Origin: Neurospora tetrasperma FGSC 2508
Taxonomy: Eukaryota; Ascomycota; Sordariomycetes; Sordariales; Sordariaceae
Assembly (NCBI RefSeq): GCF_000213175.1
Contig: NW_009799100.1
Location: 3,119,433 to 3,183,432, forward strand
Reading direction: 5' to 3'
Length of the DNA stretch: 64,000 bases
Shown here one piece after another: positions 12,520 to 26,340 of this stretch. The stretch's first letter is position 1. Each line of letters starts with the position of its first letter. The translations under genes and the position numbers were made by a program. The notes beneath the pieces were generated by a model. The model saw only the letters and a program-made list of their open reading frames with translations, was not told the origin of the DNA and ran no database searches.

Positions 12520-13626
12520 CTTTTCAATTCTAACGAACTGTTTGTACCTAGCCAATAGCGGGTATAACTATTCTTATAAATTATTTATACTATACTATAG
12601 CGTATTATATTATTTGTAAGAATCGAAGAGGGGTAGTATTAGACTGGTAATATATAAAGAGCTATATAATTTGAGATATAGTTAGATTAGAATTATTATT
12701 AAGAGGGTAATTAGTAGACTAAAATTAACCTTTAGAATCTTTACTTCTAAACTAATCTTTTCTATTAAGATACAAACTCTTATTATTTATACTTACGTAG
12801 CAATTTTAAACTTTATACTAAAGTATAGCAACGTCAATTTTAATAACAAAAATAAAGTATTTACCTATTTTGAAAAGGAGAGGGCGGACGCGCCGGACGA
12901 AGATAAGGAAGAGGAAATACTATAGGCCAATTTTAATAAAGAGGAAATATAAAGCGGGAAGAATAGTACTATATAAATATTGTAAAAGAATTGTAAAGTA
13001 AATATAGCGAGATTATTATACGTATTTTGAGAGAACCGAAGGAGGAGTATTATAAAAGGGAGAGAATCGAATAGAGGGGAGAGTTAATTAGAGATAGATT
13101 ATTTTAGTAATTATTATTAAAGATAGGTAAATAGTTTAAAAATCGAATACTTTATTAAAGTTGAGTTTAGGGGGGGCATTTATATTAGATATATTATACT
13201 AAAGTATTAGCTCCCGCTATCCGACTTGTATTAGAAATTACTATTTTATTTATTAATACCTTTATTTTAAGATTTTTATTGATAATAATATAAAATTATT
13301 AGTATTTAAAATTTATTTGGACGAATCTAGTATTCTTTTTATATAATAATTTAAACTAATTTAAAATTTTCCATATTGCGGTAAAGATTGTAAAAAAAAA
13401 GAGTATAGGGTCGGCGGGTATTCCCGTACATTAATATCGCTAGTTAAGAGTTTAACACAATTTAATATAATAAATACCCGCTAGAAATCTAGCGGATTAT
13501 AGGGTATTTGCAAAGAGTATAAATTTTATAAATTTTACTATTATCCTTATTATTAATCCCTTTCTAACTCTTCTTCGATTTTATTAAAGTATTGCCTTAT
13601 TCTTTCTAACTTTAATCTATAGAAGT
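12520..13626. repeat. Unassigned RIP-decayed sequence
   Basis: About 1.1 kb of AT-rich sequence between the candidate LTR and copy C. I see no terminal repeats, RNA gene or protein trace that I can name. A G/A-rich tract near 12,870-13,130 is the only visible texture. Confidence 0.5.
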
Positions 13627-13965
13627 TATTATAGGGCATTCTTAGTAGATACCTAGATGCTCTATCTTATTATAGCAGCTGCTTACTAGAGCGTATAATC
13701 TATTATATAAGAGTGCTCGTCTTATTAACCTCTATTAAGGTTGACGGATTATTAATTAATATTATACTAACTTAATATTTATTTTACTTATACTTAGTAA
13801 AGTCGTATACAAGGCCCTAGGTTGAGGCTTGCGATAATTCTTATCTTTAACTTCCTTTAATAAAACTATCGTTAATTATTATATACTATTACTCTATCCA
13901 ACAACTAGTTACTTACTCTATTATTCTCTATTATTATTATTTATAAAGTATATTAATACGTAATA
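13627..13965 (+). repeat. Left LTR of gypsy copy C (5' LTR)
   Basis: 339 bp, starting TATTATAGGGCATTC and ending in ACGTAATA. It matches 24,574-24,912 along its full length, with differences mostly of the C/T and G/A type. Preceded by GAAGT, the left target duplication. Confidence 0.88.
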
Positions 13966-16900
13966 AATAGTACCTACAATTTAATTTCAAACTAACTTTA
14001 TTATTTCTATTATTTCTTCCTTTTATCGAGGGGGGGAGATACGTTAGGTCTAATAATAATTTATTAGATTTATTAACTATTATTCAACTTTTACCCGTTT
14101 ATACTAAGTATTTACATATTTACTCCTTAGAGTTCCCTTTCTTTACTACTTTATTACTATTTAATTAAGTCTGGAGGCTAAATTGAATAATATTAAAAAC
14201 CAATTAGCCAAACCCCCGGATAGCTTTTAAACTCTGAAACGAAAGTCTAATACGTAAAGTATATTAAATTATTAAATTTACTATATTCGTACCGTAGTTT
14301 TACTATAAGTAAAAATTCTAGTAGTTAATTACCGAATTATTCGTTGAAGCTACTTAATTGCGCTTAAATAAAGAAACGGGTCTTAGTAAAATCGAACCTA
14401 ATTAGGCCGTTAATACTAATAATAATATCTGTAATAAGGGATAGATTATTAATTTAAATGTAATAAATTGTAAAATTCAATAGGTTTTATATAAATATCG
14501 CTAATTAATTACTAATTACTTACTTCGAATATATTAAATTTAATTATTTTTTACTAAAGAAGCTATATTATTATAATTCCGGAAGTAGAATTAGAAATAA
14601 TTTATAGCCCGAATTAAAGAGAATAATACAATCGTTAATATTATTATTTAAGTGCCAATTCCCCTTAGTATTAATAATACCGCCGCCTTAGTAATTACTA
14701 ATATTTACTCTTCGCCGGCCAACTTTTTAAATATAATTAGAATAATTAATATACTAAACTATATTAACCTAATACAAATTCCTATACCGCCTTCCTTACC
14801 GCCTACCCCTATTAAATAATATATTTAGCTAAATTCAATTTAACGACCCTTCTCGCTTATTAAATTAATAGTTCTACGAACGAGTTTAATTATTAAAATT
14901 ACTATTAGTATTACTTAATAATTAACTACTAATCCTACTATTAAATATTTTGGAAATTTCGTATAAGTTAAAACTCTCTTATATTTTATATAGAAATAGT
15001 AATAGGAGTAAGTAAAATGATATCCGAGAATTATCCTTGCTAATAATTTCCTAGCCTATTTTATTAATTAGAATTGAAATATCGTAAATTTTACGTAATA
15101 TAATACGAAGCCCGGAAGTAGATTTTTAAATCCCCTACTTTATTTTGTACAATTTATTTAAAACGCTATACACTTAACTCAAAATAGTATAAAGTCCAGT
15201 TTCAATCTCCCGGCCCCGGCTACTATAAAATATATTATTTTTCAACCTTACGAGAATCCTATAAATAATTATAATTAGCGCTCTAATAGTTTTATTAATC
15301 CTACTAGTATAATGGCTATAATTAGCGCTAAAGGCCCTTATAATACTATTAATTTAATTAATTAAATAAAAAAATTTAAATTAATTATACTAACTAATAA
15401 TCCCTATTTAATAATATTAATTAACTTCCCGCTCATTTTTACAACTATATACTATTTCTAATTATTAATTATTAAATATCCGGTTAGGCTATACGAATAA
15501 ACCCCGAAGGTTTAATAAATTAAATTCCGGTTAACGAAAGAGAAATTGAGTAATAAGAATATTAAACCTATTTATAGGGGATATTTTTAATAATATTAAA
15601 TAATAGTAGTTACTTTCCCCCTACTATTCTAAAAGTACCTACCTCTTTAATATATTTAGTTTTTCGCTAAAGTATTTATCCTACTAATAATTTATAGTCT
15701 ATTTATTTTAATATTAGTTCTAATACTTTTAACTTATTAATTAAAGTTAATAGTGATAGTATAAGAATAGATAATTTGGTACTTTGTAAATTATTTAAAG
15801 ATTTATATAACTATATTAAAGAATTAGAAAATCGAAATTAGATTTTCGCTAATTCTATTTCCAAAGCTAATATAAAATACCGTCTATCTATTAAAGAGGA
15901 GTTATTTAAAATCCTTAACATTAAAATATATTTCCTTAATATAGAATTAAATAAGAAGAAGAAGAGCGTATATTAAAACAGTAAGATTAATATCTATATA
16001 ACCTTTTATAAATTTAAAAATATAATTAAAGGGTATTTAGAAGATTATTTAGAAAGATATTAAACTATTATTAATAATTTTAATTAACTATTTTAAAATA
16101 TAGTACTATATTAATAGAACTTCTCCCTTTCCGAGAATAAATATAATAATTTTCGCAAAAATTTTAATAGAACTTTTAATATACTTAATTCTATTTTTAA
16201 AACTAAGCTTTATAACGTCCTAAAATAATTAAAAACAAATTAATTTACTATAAAACTATATAAATCGGACGAATTATTGCTATACAACTATTTAATTATA
16301 CTATTTAGGTATATTTACCTTTGGGGAAACGTTTCTAACTTCCAATTATATATTTACTTATAAAATAATTTATACCCTATAATATAAATTGTATACGTTC
16401 CCCCTAAATAGAATATTCGTTTTAATAATTATATTAATAGAATTGAATAAAAGGCTTTACTTATATATTAATAATTTCTTAAAGTACTAAAAGCTAGCTG
16501 GTTAATTTATTATGTAATTAATAATTCTAATAACGAAGACGACGTTTCTAATGTTTTTATTAGTTTTTAAAAAACTATAATAATAATAAACCTTTTAAAA
16601 AAAACTTCTTATCTTATAATAATAGGTTCGGTAGTAAATCGGGCGGAAAGTTTTATTTTAATAATAGATTTTAGAACTTTAGTAATAAATTTAATAAGTA
16701 CAATATTAATTAGTTGGGTAATAATAATAACTACTAGTATTATTAGAGTAAAAAGTTTAAATACTATTAAATTTCGTAGGACGGCTATTATACTTACACT
16801 TCCGTTACAATAGTTTTTATAAACAATTCTAATATAAATAATAAAATTTACTACCTATAGAATAAAAATTACTATTTTACTAATAACTTTAAGGAAGAAG

Positions 16901-19900
16901 TAGAAGAATCTATAGTAAATACTTTTGAAGTTAAATATAATAATAAACCTTTTACCTATTTTACCGGCTACTTAGCCCTTACTAAACCTTCGTCTCCTAA
17001 TATTTTATTATTTTATATTCTTTTATATATAATAAATAATAGACTAATAATCATTTTTAATATAATCCTTATTAGAAGTACTAAGTCTAATACGCTTATA
17101 TAATCTTTATTATTAAATCTATTATTTAATACCAATTCTATAGCGATTCCTAAACGCTTAGAAAAAGTCTAAACGTTTTATAGGTTATTTAATCCTTCGT
17201 TTAATAATTGAATAACCTCCGCCAAAAGTAATTAGAAACTGCTTAATTAGGTTAGAACGTTAAAGAAAATAACCGTCTAAATAAATTTACTAATACTAGT
17301 AGATGGATAGAAGCTTAATTTATTAGAAGTTTAGTATAAAAACTAATATATATTACTTACTTTTACTAAAAAATAAATTATTAAAGTAATTCCGGATATT
17401 ACTTTTAGGAATAGGGAGATAAATTTATAAAAGGTTATATTATACTTATAAATTAATATTAAATCTAGCCCTAGTATACTTATTATTATTATATATTTTA
17501 ATTTAGAATATTTATTAATAGTAGTAAATAAAGTATTTATCGAATAATCTTCGCTAAATATAAGATATATAGTAGTACCGCCTAATATTATAAAGGGTAT
17601 TAATTCGAAGATTATTATCGATAGAAGTTGCCGAATTTAATTTTTATATAGAAGGAAAGGTTAATAGTATTAAAATTGAAAAATACTTTTAAATATCTAT
17701 TTTAATTATTAATAAACTAAGCCTAAATATACTATTAGGAATAGACTTCCTTCGCTATTATAGTGTAAAATTGGACTTTAATACTGTACTATACTTATTC
17801 AAATTAGTTTTTAATATAATAATCTAAGGTAAAATCTTTTCTAAGAGAAAAGAAGGGGGGGAGAACGTTTTAATTACTAAGGTTTTCGCCAAATTTAATA
17901 CTCTATTATTAGGAGGTCAATTAAGAATTATTCTAATAAAATATAATACCCTATTTAATAATTAATATAGTTTAAATAAACATTCTACTTATAATTTTTA
18001 TACGCAATACCCTTAATTATTAAACGCTATAGTAAATAATAAGACCCGTAAGGTTGTACTATACTTTAATTAATTCGAAGAATTAGTATTTATATTTAAA
18101 TGAATATAAATAGGTATAATTATACGACTATTGCCCAAAGTTAGCGAAATAATTATATTAATTAATATATTAAATTTAGTTTTTTTTGTCCCCGAAATCT
18201 AAATTAAATTTACTTAAGAATAATACGCTATATTTATTAATAGAGCCGTAGAGGACGAAAAGGAAGCGGCTATTAGAAAAAGCGCTTTTAAAGTACCTTT
18301 CTATAAAATTATTAAACTTATTAATATTAAAACTATTCTTTTCGAAGTAAGTATTAATATTTATAATACTAATTTTAATTTCTTAAAGCAAATTAAAAGC
18401 TTCCTAAATAAATATATCGACGTTTTTTAAAGATAGAAGGATCGTACTAATAATAAAAGAAGATAAAATACGTATTAATTTAATTAAAAGATAGTAAAAT
18501 TAGTAAAGAATTATTAAATTTTACCTTCTAAATACTAAGGACTACGAATTTCTTAATAAAGAATATAATAAAATATATGCCTAAGGTAAAATATTATTTA
18601 TATTTTAGCTAACTCCTATTACTTATTTAATATTTATTATTTAGAAAAAAGTTAATAGAATTAATAAAGGGCGTATAATAATTAATCTTTACCTACTCAA
18701 TAGTATTATTATATTAGACGTATACCCTTTACGTAATTAAAAAAATATTATTAATATAATAATTAGTAAGAAATTCTTTTTAATCTTCGATACGGCCGGA
18801 TTTTCTATTAATTGCCTATTTTTATTAAATATTATAATTGTATAGTAATTATTAATCTTCGAAATCTTAAATAGTCCAATATTATATTGATAGGCTTTAA
18901 GAACTTTCCAGCCTTCGTACAAAGATTTATAAACAAACTATTCTTTAAGTATTATTTATTTATACGTACTTATATTAATAATATTATTATTTTTAACGAA
19001 ATTTAAGAGGAATATCTAATATATTTAATTATTATTATAAGTCTTCTTAATAAATACTATACTTATATTAATATAAATAAACTTTTTACGGAGTATCCTT
19101 CTATATAATTATTAAGTAGTATTATCGATAGAGAAAATTAAAAATGTATAGAAGATTATATTAAAGCTTTCTAAAAATTAACTTTCCGTAATACACTTAA
19201 TAGTTTTAAAATTTATTTCAATATAGTTAATTAATTATATTAAAATATATTATAATTTACTATTAAAGAAGAACTATTTAATTAAAGGAAGACGGAATTA
19301 CTACAGCAAGCGTACGAATCGGGTAATTTATAAATAGGTTCGATAAAATAAATAAAACGAATATATATATTAAAAGTTAAATTCGAACCAACCCCTAAGG
19401 AGCGTAAAACTTTTCGTATTATATAGGAAAACTTATACAATTAAGTTTACCTTTTCTCCCATATAAAGAGTAAAGTATTATTTATTAAAATAAATATAAG
19501 TAATTCGGTTTATAGGGTTTATATTTTTTAACTAAAATACTTATAAAATAGAGAATCTATCCCCGGAATAAATAAACTCCTACTAACTATAATTAAATTA
19601 ATATACTTCTTATTAAAATTAACGTCCCCCGCTAAGAAAAAATATATCTCTACAGAAGTAGAGATTATAACTATTATTTAGGCCCTACGAAAACTTCGAA
19701 AAATAATTCAATCCAACGAGTATCGGATTAACGTTATTACCAACCACACTTCTACTACTAAAATCGTCAAACACACCTTACTACGTACAATAAATCTGGT
19801 TAAAATTAATTTAAAGTTCGTAAATATAGCCAATTAAATATTCTAATTTAATTTAAATATATTTTATATCCTTAAACTGTTAAATATTATCCCGGATACC

Positions 19901-21699
19901 TTATTAAAATTACTAACTACCAAATAAATTAATAAAAATAATATAATAAATAAACTAGCCGATATTTAATTTAATTTTATATAAATGGAAAAAATTAGTT
20001 ATTAGGATAATTTTAATACCTTTTCTCTTATATATATAAAAATTATTCTAAATATATATTAAGTATCGTCGATTATCGCTCTGGAATTTTACTAACAATT
20101 AATCGAAGTTTACTCCGAAGACTCTAAATACGCTAGGGTTCTCTATTTAATTAATAAAGTTAACGCCCTAGAGCATATCTATATATAATAATTGAAAAAG
20201 TGCTTAAACTTATTAACGAGCCCTTATCTATTTAAAGATAACCTGCTTTATTATATTAACTATTAAAATGTACGGCGGCTATATATTCCGTAAATTTATA
20301 TATAGAAAATACCATAATTAGTATATAATAAAAAGTACTACTTTGGAATTAACTAGATAAGAAGTAATTTATTATACTTCTATATAAAAAAAAAACTTAG
20401 ATAGTACGCGAATATATTAAATATTATAGAGTTTATTATTAGAATTAATAGGATTAGTAATTAACCTTTAGAGAATTATTACTAATTCGAACATTCCTAA
20501 AACTATTCTATATAATAATTATAAACTTTATTACGAATATACTAGTAATTAAAATAGCCGGTACAATATAGTCTCTAGAAGGCTTCCTGAAATTTAATAT
20601 AATATATACTATTACTTATAAATTTAGTAAAAAAGTCCTATTAATAACTAATTATTCTACCTATAGTATACGAAAATAAGCTAAAGTACTACTTCGAATT
20701 TTATAACTCTACAACTAGGGTTTATTAATAGTAATTATTAGCAATCAGAATCCTAAATTTATTTTAGTAATTTAAAAGAGTATTTTCGAAGCGTTAGCTA
20801 CTAATTTACTATTTTCGACAGCGTACCACGCTCAAATTAACGGACAATCGGAGAGAATTAACTAGACTACCGAAATAGCTATTCGTATATAATATATAAT
20901 AAATATTATTCTTTAAACGTTAATACTAATAGTATTATAATATAATTTAAATAATACTATTTAATCTATAATTAGACTATTACTAAATAAGCTAATTTAC
21001 AGCTTCAAACTACGGGCCGCCTTTAATCTATTTGTACCAGACAATTAGAAAGTTACTATTATAGAATTTTTAGCTTTTATCTATTAAAAATATTAATTTA
21101 AAGTTATAGAATTTATTAATTAAGCTAGGATAGTTACTAAAGAGTATTATAATTCTAAATATTTTCTAATAACGTTTAAAGTAAATAATAAAATTTATTT
21201 ATATTTTAGGAAAGGTTATTATTTACCCGGAAGCCCAAAGAAAAAGTAGTTAGCGGAATGAATAGGTCCCTACTGTATTCTTAAATGAATAGGCTTATTA
21301 ACCTATAAATTTAATTTGCTTAAAACTTAACGCACCTATCCTATTATATCCGTAATATATCTTTACAAACTAATATAAAGCCTAGATCTATTTAATTACA
21401 GAATTCTACTACTACTACTAATTAAAATAGATAATTAAGAGGAATAGGAAGTCGAAAATCTTATTACTAAATATTAGGGTCTGTTAAATATATAGTATTT
21501 AATTAAATAGACCGGATATTAAAATAAGGATAATACTTATGAGCTGCGTAGTAAACTTATAAGGAATTCGAGGAAATTAGTAGAAGAATTAAATGTAGAG
21601 TACCTACTAAAATTACCATTCTATAATAACTATAAGAGGGTAATTTAATATATTAGAGGAGCTTCTAATTATTTGAGGGGTTGGAATTAATAGAGGGGG

Positions 21700-24560
21700 T
21701 AACAACTTTTTTACTGAAAACGGGGGAAGTCACCGGAAATTATAAGGGTTTGAGAATCTTTCTTTTATTTTAAATTTTATTTATTATTTCTTTATTTTAT
21801 ATTCTTATAGACGGTTATATTTTCTATATTTTCTATTAGGATTTCTAGAATTATACTTAGAAATATATTTAAGTAAAGCAAGCCTATTATTAATAATATA
21901 TAGGATAATATACTATATACTATTTACAATTTTAATTAAGACTTTTTCTATTCTAATTAGGTAAATATATATAGTTATATAAAAGTAGTAGTACTTATAG
22001 TTATATATAATAAACGGCCCCGGTAGGTAGGTACTAGTAAAGGAAAAGTTTTAGTACGTATATATATAATTTTTAAAAGAATTAAAATTATCTAGCTATT
22101 CTCAAATTCTCCTTCTTACTCTAGTAATTTTATTATATCCTACTCTATCCTTATACTATTCAATTGTACTATAATTTTCTTTATATAGTAATTTTATTAA
22201 ATTAATTACTATTTATTACTTTCTTTATCCTACTTTCGCTAAATTATACTTTTAGTATAATAATATAACTAACGTTAATATAGAGTCTCTACTACCTATT
22301 AATAACGTAATTATAATTCTTAATAATTAAATTATTAGTTCTAATTATAATAATAATTTATATAGTCTTACTATAAACCGGCAGTTCGCTCTATAATCTC
22401 TAAAGTATAATCTTTAATTTAATACATTGGTTAATATAATAAAATATTTCAACCGTTATATAATTAATAAGGTTACTAATAAAATTATTAACTTAGAAGA
22501 TAATAGTATATACATTATACTTCCTAGTTTTGTAGCCGATTTTGTTAAATAAATAAATATAGTCTAATTTAAATAATTCTTTAATTATATTCGCTATAAA
22601 TATACTATTAACGCAAATAATAATTTTAATTAAAATTATAATATTTATAACCTATTTAACCGTCTTCTTATTAAATTCTTCTAATTTACTTAAAGTATTC
22701 TCGTTTACAATCCCAAGAAAGTAGATAATAGAAGACGTTTCGTACTAATTATAACCGCTAATTACCTTTTTGTATAATATAAAAATAAGTTATACTCTAT
22801 ACTTTATAGTACTATCGAACGTACGGGCGAATTAATTAATATAAATTTAGTAATTTTATATACTATTAATAGCAATTTTACCTACCTTATATTTATATTT
22901 TTATTGACTATACTCTTAAAGGATTTAATTCCTAATAATAGTAATAGAACTTAGTAGGAATAGGACTTTAATATTATTACTAAATTTTAAAATATTAAAA
23001 TTTAGAAATTGTATATTAAAGGAACGTTTAATTTAATTCCTACTATTACTATTAAATATAATAATACAACCTTTGGAAGAAAATATATAGAGGAGCTAAT
23101 TACTGCTAATTAACGCTTTTATAACCGTCTGCAAACTTTCTACTATAATATATATCCCGACGGTCGTATTATTAAAAATAGTAATATTAATTTTACTAAT
23201 ATTTAGGAATTCCGAGAAATTACCTAACTAATTAATAAAGTTTATAAAGCCTTACAATTACTAATTAGGGCTACTCTTATTTTAACTTATATTAAAACTC
23301 TAATTACTAAAGTAACTCTAAGAAAGGTACGTAAAGTTCCAACCCAAATTATATAATTATATTCGGCTATTATTAGCAAAAGTAATAATAAAGGAAAAGT
23401 ATATTCGACTTTTACTAGTACCTTCGCTAATTATAACTAAAATTGCACTAATCTTATTATTAAAATTAATAAAGAATTATATAATAAAATCAAGAAAATT
23501 ATTAAAGCGTACATAGAGAATAAAGAAGAATATAAATATTAATTTACTAATTTTTACTCTTTCTCGTAGAATAAGTTTATTTATAATACTAAAACTACTC
23601 TTAATTTAGCCTTTAATAAAAGAAGCTAAAGAAATATTAATTTTATTAACCATATCCCTTCGAAAATAATTTTACTAATTATTTAATATTCTAATTATAG
23701 TATTAGCCTCCCTAAGTAAATTAGCGGTTTATTAGGAAGACTAGGCTATTTCCATTATACCTAAGTAGCGCCGGCCAAATTGGTTTTAAATAAATTTCTA
23801 ATAATTGAAAAGATAATTAATTATATTATTAAAATTAGTAGGGAACCTATTATACTTATCAACTTTATCTTTCGTAAAGAAATTAAGAATATATTAAAAC
23901 GTACTTCTAATATACAATTTATAGTATTAAAGGTATTAAATAAATATTAGAATTAAATTGTATAGAAAATATAAATAAAATTAACAATTCTCCGTATTAA
24001 ATTTAAAGAAATGTAAAAGCTTTATATCAAATATTTCCCTCCAATTTCGTTTATTAATAGGAATTATATATTCAATACAATCCTTAGTATTACTACTCCT
24101 TACAATATTTATTCTAATAATCTTTTACTACTGTATATACTTAGCTTAATTAATTTTTTTAATAAATTCTACTCTATAACGGCCTATTTGAATTCTTACT
24201 TTAATTCTTTACTTACTACCTACTCCCCTCGCTACAATTACCTCGCTAATACTTAGGAGTAGGAGGATTCTCTATTAGGATGCAAATATTCTCGTTAAAA
24301 TATATATTATATAAATAAAAATAAGGAGATAGATAATAAGGAGTTTAACGAACGTTTAACGCATTATAATTATAATTATTAAAGGATTATTACAGGGTTA
24401 TCGAATTGGGTACTTTATTCGGAGGGTTGTATATTTTATATATTTGGCAATTAATTTAAATATAAATTACTAAATAAAGGTTTTAATGAATAATAGGATC
24501 TTTTATATATATAATTAAATTTAATAATATTATATAAATAGCGAGTATTCTTCTCCTTTT
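21700..24560 (+). other. Unexplained 3' segment of gypsy copy C after integrase
   Basis: Between the decayed integrase C-terminus (about 21,500) and the polypurine tract lies nearly 3 kb, which an ordinary gag-pol gypsy element does not need. The plus strand has long stretches with few interruptions in one frame, hinting at a lost additional gene rather than a simple untranslated region. No family can be named from what remains, and it shows no clear membrane or envelope signature. An older insertion inside the element is an alternative, but no internal terminal repeats were seen. Confidence 0.4.
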
Positions 24561-24573
24561 ATCAAAGGGGAAA

Positions 24574-24912
24574 TATTATAGGGTATTCTTAATAAATACC
24601 TAAATATTCTATTTTATTATAATAGTTATTTACTAGAGCGTATAATTTATTATATAAGAGTACTCGTTCCATCAACTTCTATTAAGGTTGATAGATTATT
24701 AATTAATATTATACTAACTTAACGTCCATTTTACTTATATTTAGTAAAGCCGTATACGAGGTCCTAGGTTAAAGTTTGCAACAACTCTTATCTTCAACTT
24801 CCTTTAATAAGACTATTGTTAATTGTTACGTATTATTACTCTATCCAATAACTAATTGCTTATTCTATTATTCTCTATTATTATTACTTGTGAAGTATAT
24901 TAACGCGTAATA
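24574..24912 (+). repeat. Right LTR of gypsy copy C (3' LTR)
   Basis: 339 bp, the partner of 13,627-13,965. It is preceded by a purine tract (about 24,564-24,573) and followed by GAAGT, the right target duplication. Confidence 0.88.
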
Positions 24913-26340
24913 GAAGTACTTAATCTTCTTTTTAAACTCCTCCTACCTTCTTTAAATTTCTTTAGTAATATTTTTAAATATATAACTATCCTGATTTTTT
25001 TTAAAGATCCCTATTACGGTCGTAAACTACTTTAAACCCTTATTTACTATTATAACTATAGTAACCGTTAGTATACCCTCAAGGATAGTTTTATTATAGT
25101 TTATCCTCTTCTTTTTTTTTAAATTAATACTAAAAGAGGCTGATAATCTCTTTTAAATACTATAGGTATAGCGGAAAACCGGTAAAGAATCTTTATTATC
25201 GTTATTATTATTATTATCCTTATTTTTAACTTGCGTAATAACCTCTTCGTTATTACTATTATCTTTAAATAAAGTAGGGTCGATTAGTAGTTTAAATAAG
25301 GTGACTATATTTAGACTAATAGTACTATATATACCTTCGAAAACGCACTCCATAAGTTCGAGGTAGGAAAGGACAGCGTACTTGAATTATAAAGTCTTAG
25401 GGTATTTCTATAAAATATTATTCTATTAATAAATCCTTATCTAAATTAATATTTTTAATAAAATTAATGGCGATTAGATTATTCTAAACGTCTAGTAGTA
25501 TTATAATTACGCCCGTATTATTATTACAACCAAACCCTAATTACGAATAGATAAAGTCCTAAAGCCGCTACTTTATTTTAAAGGTCCTATACTTATTGCG
25601 AACCTATATAATAGTAAAAGTAATACCCTTCGTAATAAGCCGATATACAATTAATTAATACGTACCTTCCTTAAAGCTATTCTATAATGTACTACCGCTA
25701 AATATAGTTTTAATAAGAACTTTAAAAGCGATTTCTTCTTAAGCTAGGGTCTATTGAATTTTTAAGACGCTAATTTTACTCTTACCCTTCTTACTAGAGG
25801 TAGAGGGAGCAAGGGGAGTAGAGGATTAAATAAACGAAGGCCTAATTTAGTTAGTACTAGCGATATTCGATTGTGTAAAGGATTGGGAGGTATTAAAAGA
25901 GGAGGTATATAAAATCGAGTTTTAAAAAATTATAGCAGGCGGCTAGGAGATTGGTACTAGCGGTTATAGAAAAAGATAGATAAAATTAGGCATATAAATC
26001 AATATTTATTAATTGTTTTATATAATTTAGTAATATCAGAAACTATTAGTCTTTTATTATAACCGATAGATAATTTATATTTATAGTCAGACTAGTATTT
26101 GAAGGGGGTTATAGCTATACAAATTAATACATTAACCGGCCTTCTAGACTATAAAGGTATTTGCAACTATCTAAGCTATTAATTAGTAGATTTATTACTA
26201 TACACTTACAAATTTTATAAAAGTATATGGAATATGATTTTCACCCATATTTTTACTAGAATACCAAACTACTTAAATGCCAAGGCTATAACCTGGTAAA
26301 AATTGGTCTGTACGACCTTTTTACCCAAAGTATCTAAAAT
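24913..26340. repeat. RIP-decayed flank of copy C up to the euchromatin boundary
   Basis: AT-rich, mutated sequence with no recognisable domain. A 66-codon minus-strand open stretch at 25,153-25,353 has low-complexity Asn/Asp and no family resemblance. G+C rises gradually after about 25,500, and the sequence is normal by about 26,380. I see no supported gene. Confidence 0.6.

Larger units (their letters stand above)
13627..24912 (+). mobile_element. Ty3/gypsy LTR retrotransposon fossil, copy C (11.3 kb)
   Basis: An 11,286-bp plus-strand element bounded by two 339-bp LTRs (13,627-13,965 and 24,574-24,912) and an exact 5-bp target duplication, GAAGT, at 13,622-13,626 and 24,913-24,917. A purine tract (AAAGGGGAAA) sits directly before the right LTR. 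Traces in order are gag with a CCHC-like knuckle near 16,750-16,815, protease around 17,650-17,780, reverse transcriptase about 18,500-19,100, RNase H about 19,640-19,950, and integrase about 20,200-21,500. The domain order (integrase last) places it in Ty3/gypsy. It is heavily broken by RIP, so no age from LTR divergence is possible. Roughly 3 kb between the integrase end and the right LTR is unexplained. Confidence 0.88.
1..26340. repeat. RIP-decayed AT-rich heterochromatic repeat block
   Basis: The whole stretch is dominated by A, T and TpA dinucleotides. Only short scattered islands keep G+C, and no long intact reading frame is present on either strand. Paired long terminal repeats inside it differ mainly by C/T and G/A changes, which is what RIP produces in Neurospora. 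The few short open frames are remnants of retroelement gag or chance openings. Composition changes to normal between about 26,230 and 26,400. In Neurospora such blocks are usually DNA-methylated, H3K9me3-marked heterochromatin; that state is inferred, not seen. I found no host gene, tRNA or rRNA in it. Confidence 0.92.

Noticed and set aside
18737-18922. 61-codon minus-strand open frame inside copy C
   Set aside because: Antisense to the reverse-transcriptase trace of a RIP-decayed element and purely AT-driven.
1-26340. CRISPR-like or satellite array in the AT-rich block
   Set aside because: Recurring blocks are explained by LTR pairs and internal direct repeats of mobile elements; there is no regular repeat-spacer pattern.
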